The position numbers and the translations under genes are program-made. Below, in pieces: positions 62,897 to 64,000 of a stretch of 64,000 nt of DNA (its first letter is position 1; every line of letters starts with the position of its first letter). The DNA is from Aquicella lusitana (GTDB taxonomy: Bacteria > Pseudomonadota > Gammaproteobacteria > DSM-16500). Location: positions 2,090,316 through 2,154,315 of the forward strand of contig NZ_LR699114.1 in the NCBI RefSeq assembly GCF_902459475.1, written 5' to 3'. Below the pieces are notes generated by a model. The model did no database searches, was not told the DNA's origin, and worked only from the letters and a program-made list of their open reading frames with translations.

Positions 62897-63832
62897 TCAC
62901 ACAATGCTGTCAATTTTTTTCAGGATATCGGGGGTCAATTTATTTTTCACAGCGGGCGCATCCAGATTTTCTATTAATTGTTCAATATGAGTTGCGCCAG
63001 TAATCACTGAACTGACATTGGGGTTTTTTAAACACCAGGCGATAGCGAGCTGCGCAAGCGTGCATTCCAGATCCTGTGCGATAGTTTCAAGCTGCTTGGT
63101 TTTTTCGATCAGTTGCATGAAATTATCCGGTACTAGCCAGGTTTCTCTGGCAAGTCGGCTCTGGCTCGGAATGCCCTGATTATATTTGCCAGAAAGAACG
63201 CCGGAAGCAAGCGGACTCCATGTGGTCGTTCCCATGCCATATTTTTCGAAAAGCGGTAGATAATCTTTTTCAAGATGATCACGGAAATAGAGATTATATT
63301 TAGGCTGCTCCATGGAGGGCTTGATGCAATTCAATGCTTCGGCGGTTTTATACGCCGCTTCAATTTGTGTTTCACTCCATTCCGATGTGCCCCAATAAAA
63401 GACCAAGCCTTCACGAACCAGATAATCCATGGCAAGCACGGTTTCATCAATGGGCGTATTAGGGTCGGGACGATGGCAGAATAATAAATCAACATAATTA
63501 AGCTGTAGGCGTTTTAAAGAATTTTTGGTGCCTTCAATAAGATGTTTGCGGGAAAGGCCCGTATCATTGGGTCCGTTTCCACCCCAAAAGATTTTAGTTG
63601 AAATGACCAGATCTTCGCGCCGGAATTCCTTAATCGCTTTTCCCATCAGGATTTCAGCTTCGCCGTGCGCGTAACTTTCTGCGTTATCAAAGAAATTGAC
63701 GCCGCGGTCAAATGCCGTATGCATCAATGTTTTAATTTCGCTCAATCCAATCTGTTTCCCGAAAGTAATCCAGGAGCCAAATGAAATTTCGCTTAAGCGG
63801 ATGCCTGCCCTGCCGAGCTTGTTATATTGCAT
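62897..63832 (-). CDS. Aldo/keto reductase of the voltage-gated K+ channel beta type
   Basis: 311 aa, (beta/alpha)8 barrel. Catalytic residues: D50-Y55 region in NFFDNAESYAHG, K in VISTKIFWGG, H in LLFCHRPDPN. LGRAGIRLSEISFGSWITFG and WGTSEWSETQIEAAY place it with the KCNAB/YghZ-like subgroup. NADPH-dependent carbonyl reductase with unknown substrate. It precedes folB by 6 bp, so may be in the folate transcript. Confidence 0.9.
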   Translation of the reverse strand: MQYNKLGRAGIRLSEISFGSWITFGKQIGLSEIKTLMHTAFDRGVNFFDNAESYAHGEAEILMGKAIKEFRREDLVISTKIFWGGNGPNDTGLSRKHLIEGTKNSLKRLQLNYVDLLFCHRPDPNTPIDETVLAMDYLVREGLVFYWGTSEWSETQIEAAYKTAEALNCIKPSMEQPKYNLYFRDHLEKDYLPLFEKYGMGTTTWSPLASGVLSGKYNQGIPSQSRLARETWLVPDNFMQLIEKTKQLETIAQDLECTLAQLAIAWCLKNPNVSSVITGATHIEQLIENLDAPAVKNKLTPDILKKIDSIV

Positions 63833-64000
63833 AACGTAAAATCCCTATTTTTTCTTGTGGAAAATATTCCTGATAATCTACTACTAGATCGTGCCTGGGA
63901 CAATGACACTCTCCCAAATCCCTTGCTCCAATCAGTACAAATATGGTACTGTATCGCCCAATTAACACTATAACTAAAGTCAGATATTCCCATGCTTCGT
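63833..64000. other. Right-edge segment without a supported gene
   Basis: It holds the upstream region of the aldo/keto reductase gene. An ATG at 63991 on the plus strand may begin a divergent gene, but only three codons are visible. Confidence 0.4.

Noticed and set aside
63991..64000. ATG near the right edge as a new gene start
   Set aside because: Only three codons are visible, so it cannot be supported.

Overview
The window looks like a chromosomal segment of a gammaproteobacterium of the order Legionellales, probably near Coxiella or Aquicella. This is inferred from the housekeeping gene set together with eukaryotic-like proteins (a calpain-type protease, a SET-domain protein and a transglutaminase-like C-H-D protein). 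No taxonomic search could be run. Base composition is moderate and gene density is high. No rRNA, tRNA or CRISPR array was found, and only one insertion sequence is present.

Layout. 0-7 kb: the minus-strand replication block dnaA-dnaN-(terminator)-recF-gyrB, followed by a partial unknown gene. 7-20 kb: polA, a membrane protein, ruvX, dsbB, a membrane-tethered SET protein, a cystathionine beta-synthase/gamma-lyase pair, a copper ATPase with a tethered cupredoxin, corA and a LysE-type exporter. 20.6-27.7 kb: the complete atpIBEFHAGDC operon behind a clear sigma70 promoter. 27.8-38.5 kb: metabolic and accessory genes, including leucine dehydrogenase, psuK-psuG, a PhyH oxygenase, a phosphoribosyltransferase/hydrolase pair, and several small unknown or secreted proteins. 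38.6-42.6 kb: the minus-strand rpmH-rnpA-yidD-yidC-mnmE block, about 36 kb from dnaA. 42.7-44.8 kb: a 674-residue calpain-like protease with its own promoter and operator-like palindrome, followed by a 236-bp nested inverted repeat. 45-47.6 kb: rpsO-pnp. 47.8-58 kb: an outer-membrane PagL-like protein, ccmAB, an acyl-CoA dehydrogenase, ddl-tolC-hlyD-ABC, and two L,D-transpeptidases. 58.3-59.5 kb: an IS110-family element. 59.7-64 kb: an AT-rich DnaA-box cluster (an origin candidate), folC, a folK-folP fusion, folB and an aldo/keto reductase.

The genes fall into functional groups: replication and its clamp and polymerase; respiration (F1Fo synthase, cytochrome c haem export); sulfur amino acids by reverse transsulfuration; folate; and peptidoglycan (Ddl plus L,D-transpeptidases). 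The most unusual content is a set of candidate host-directed proteins scattered singly between housekeeping blocks, and a family of hairpin repeats in the intergenic gaps. No single multi-gene novel system stands out. The calpain-like protease locus is the strongest candidate for undescribed biology.
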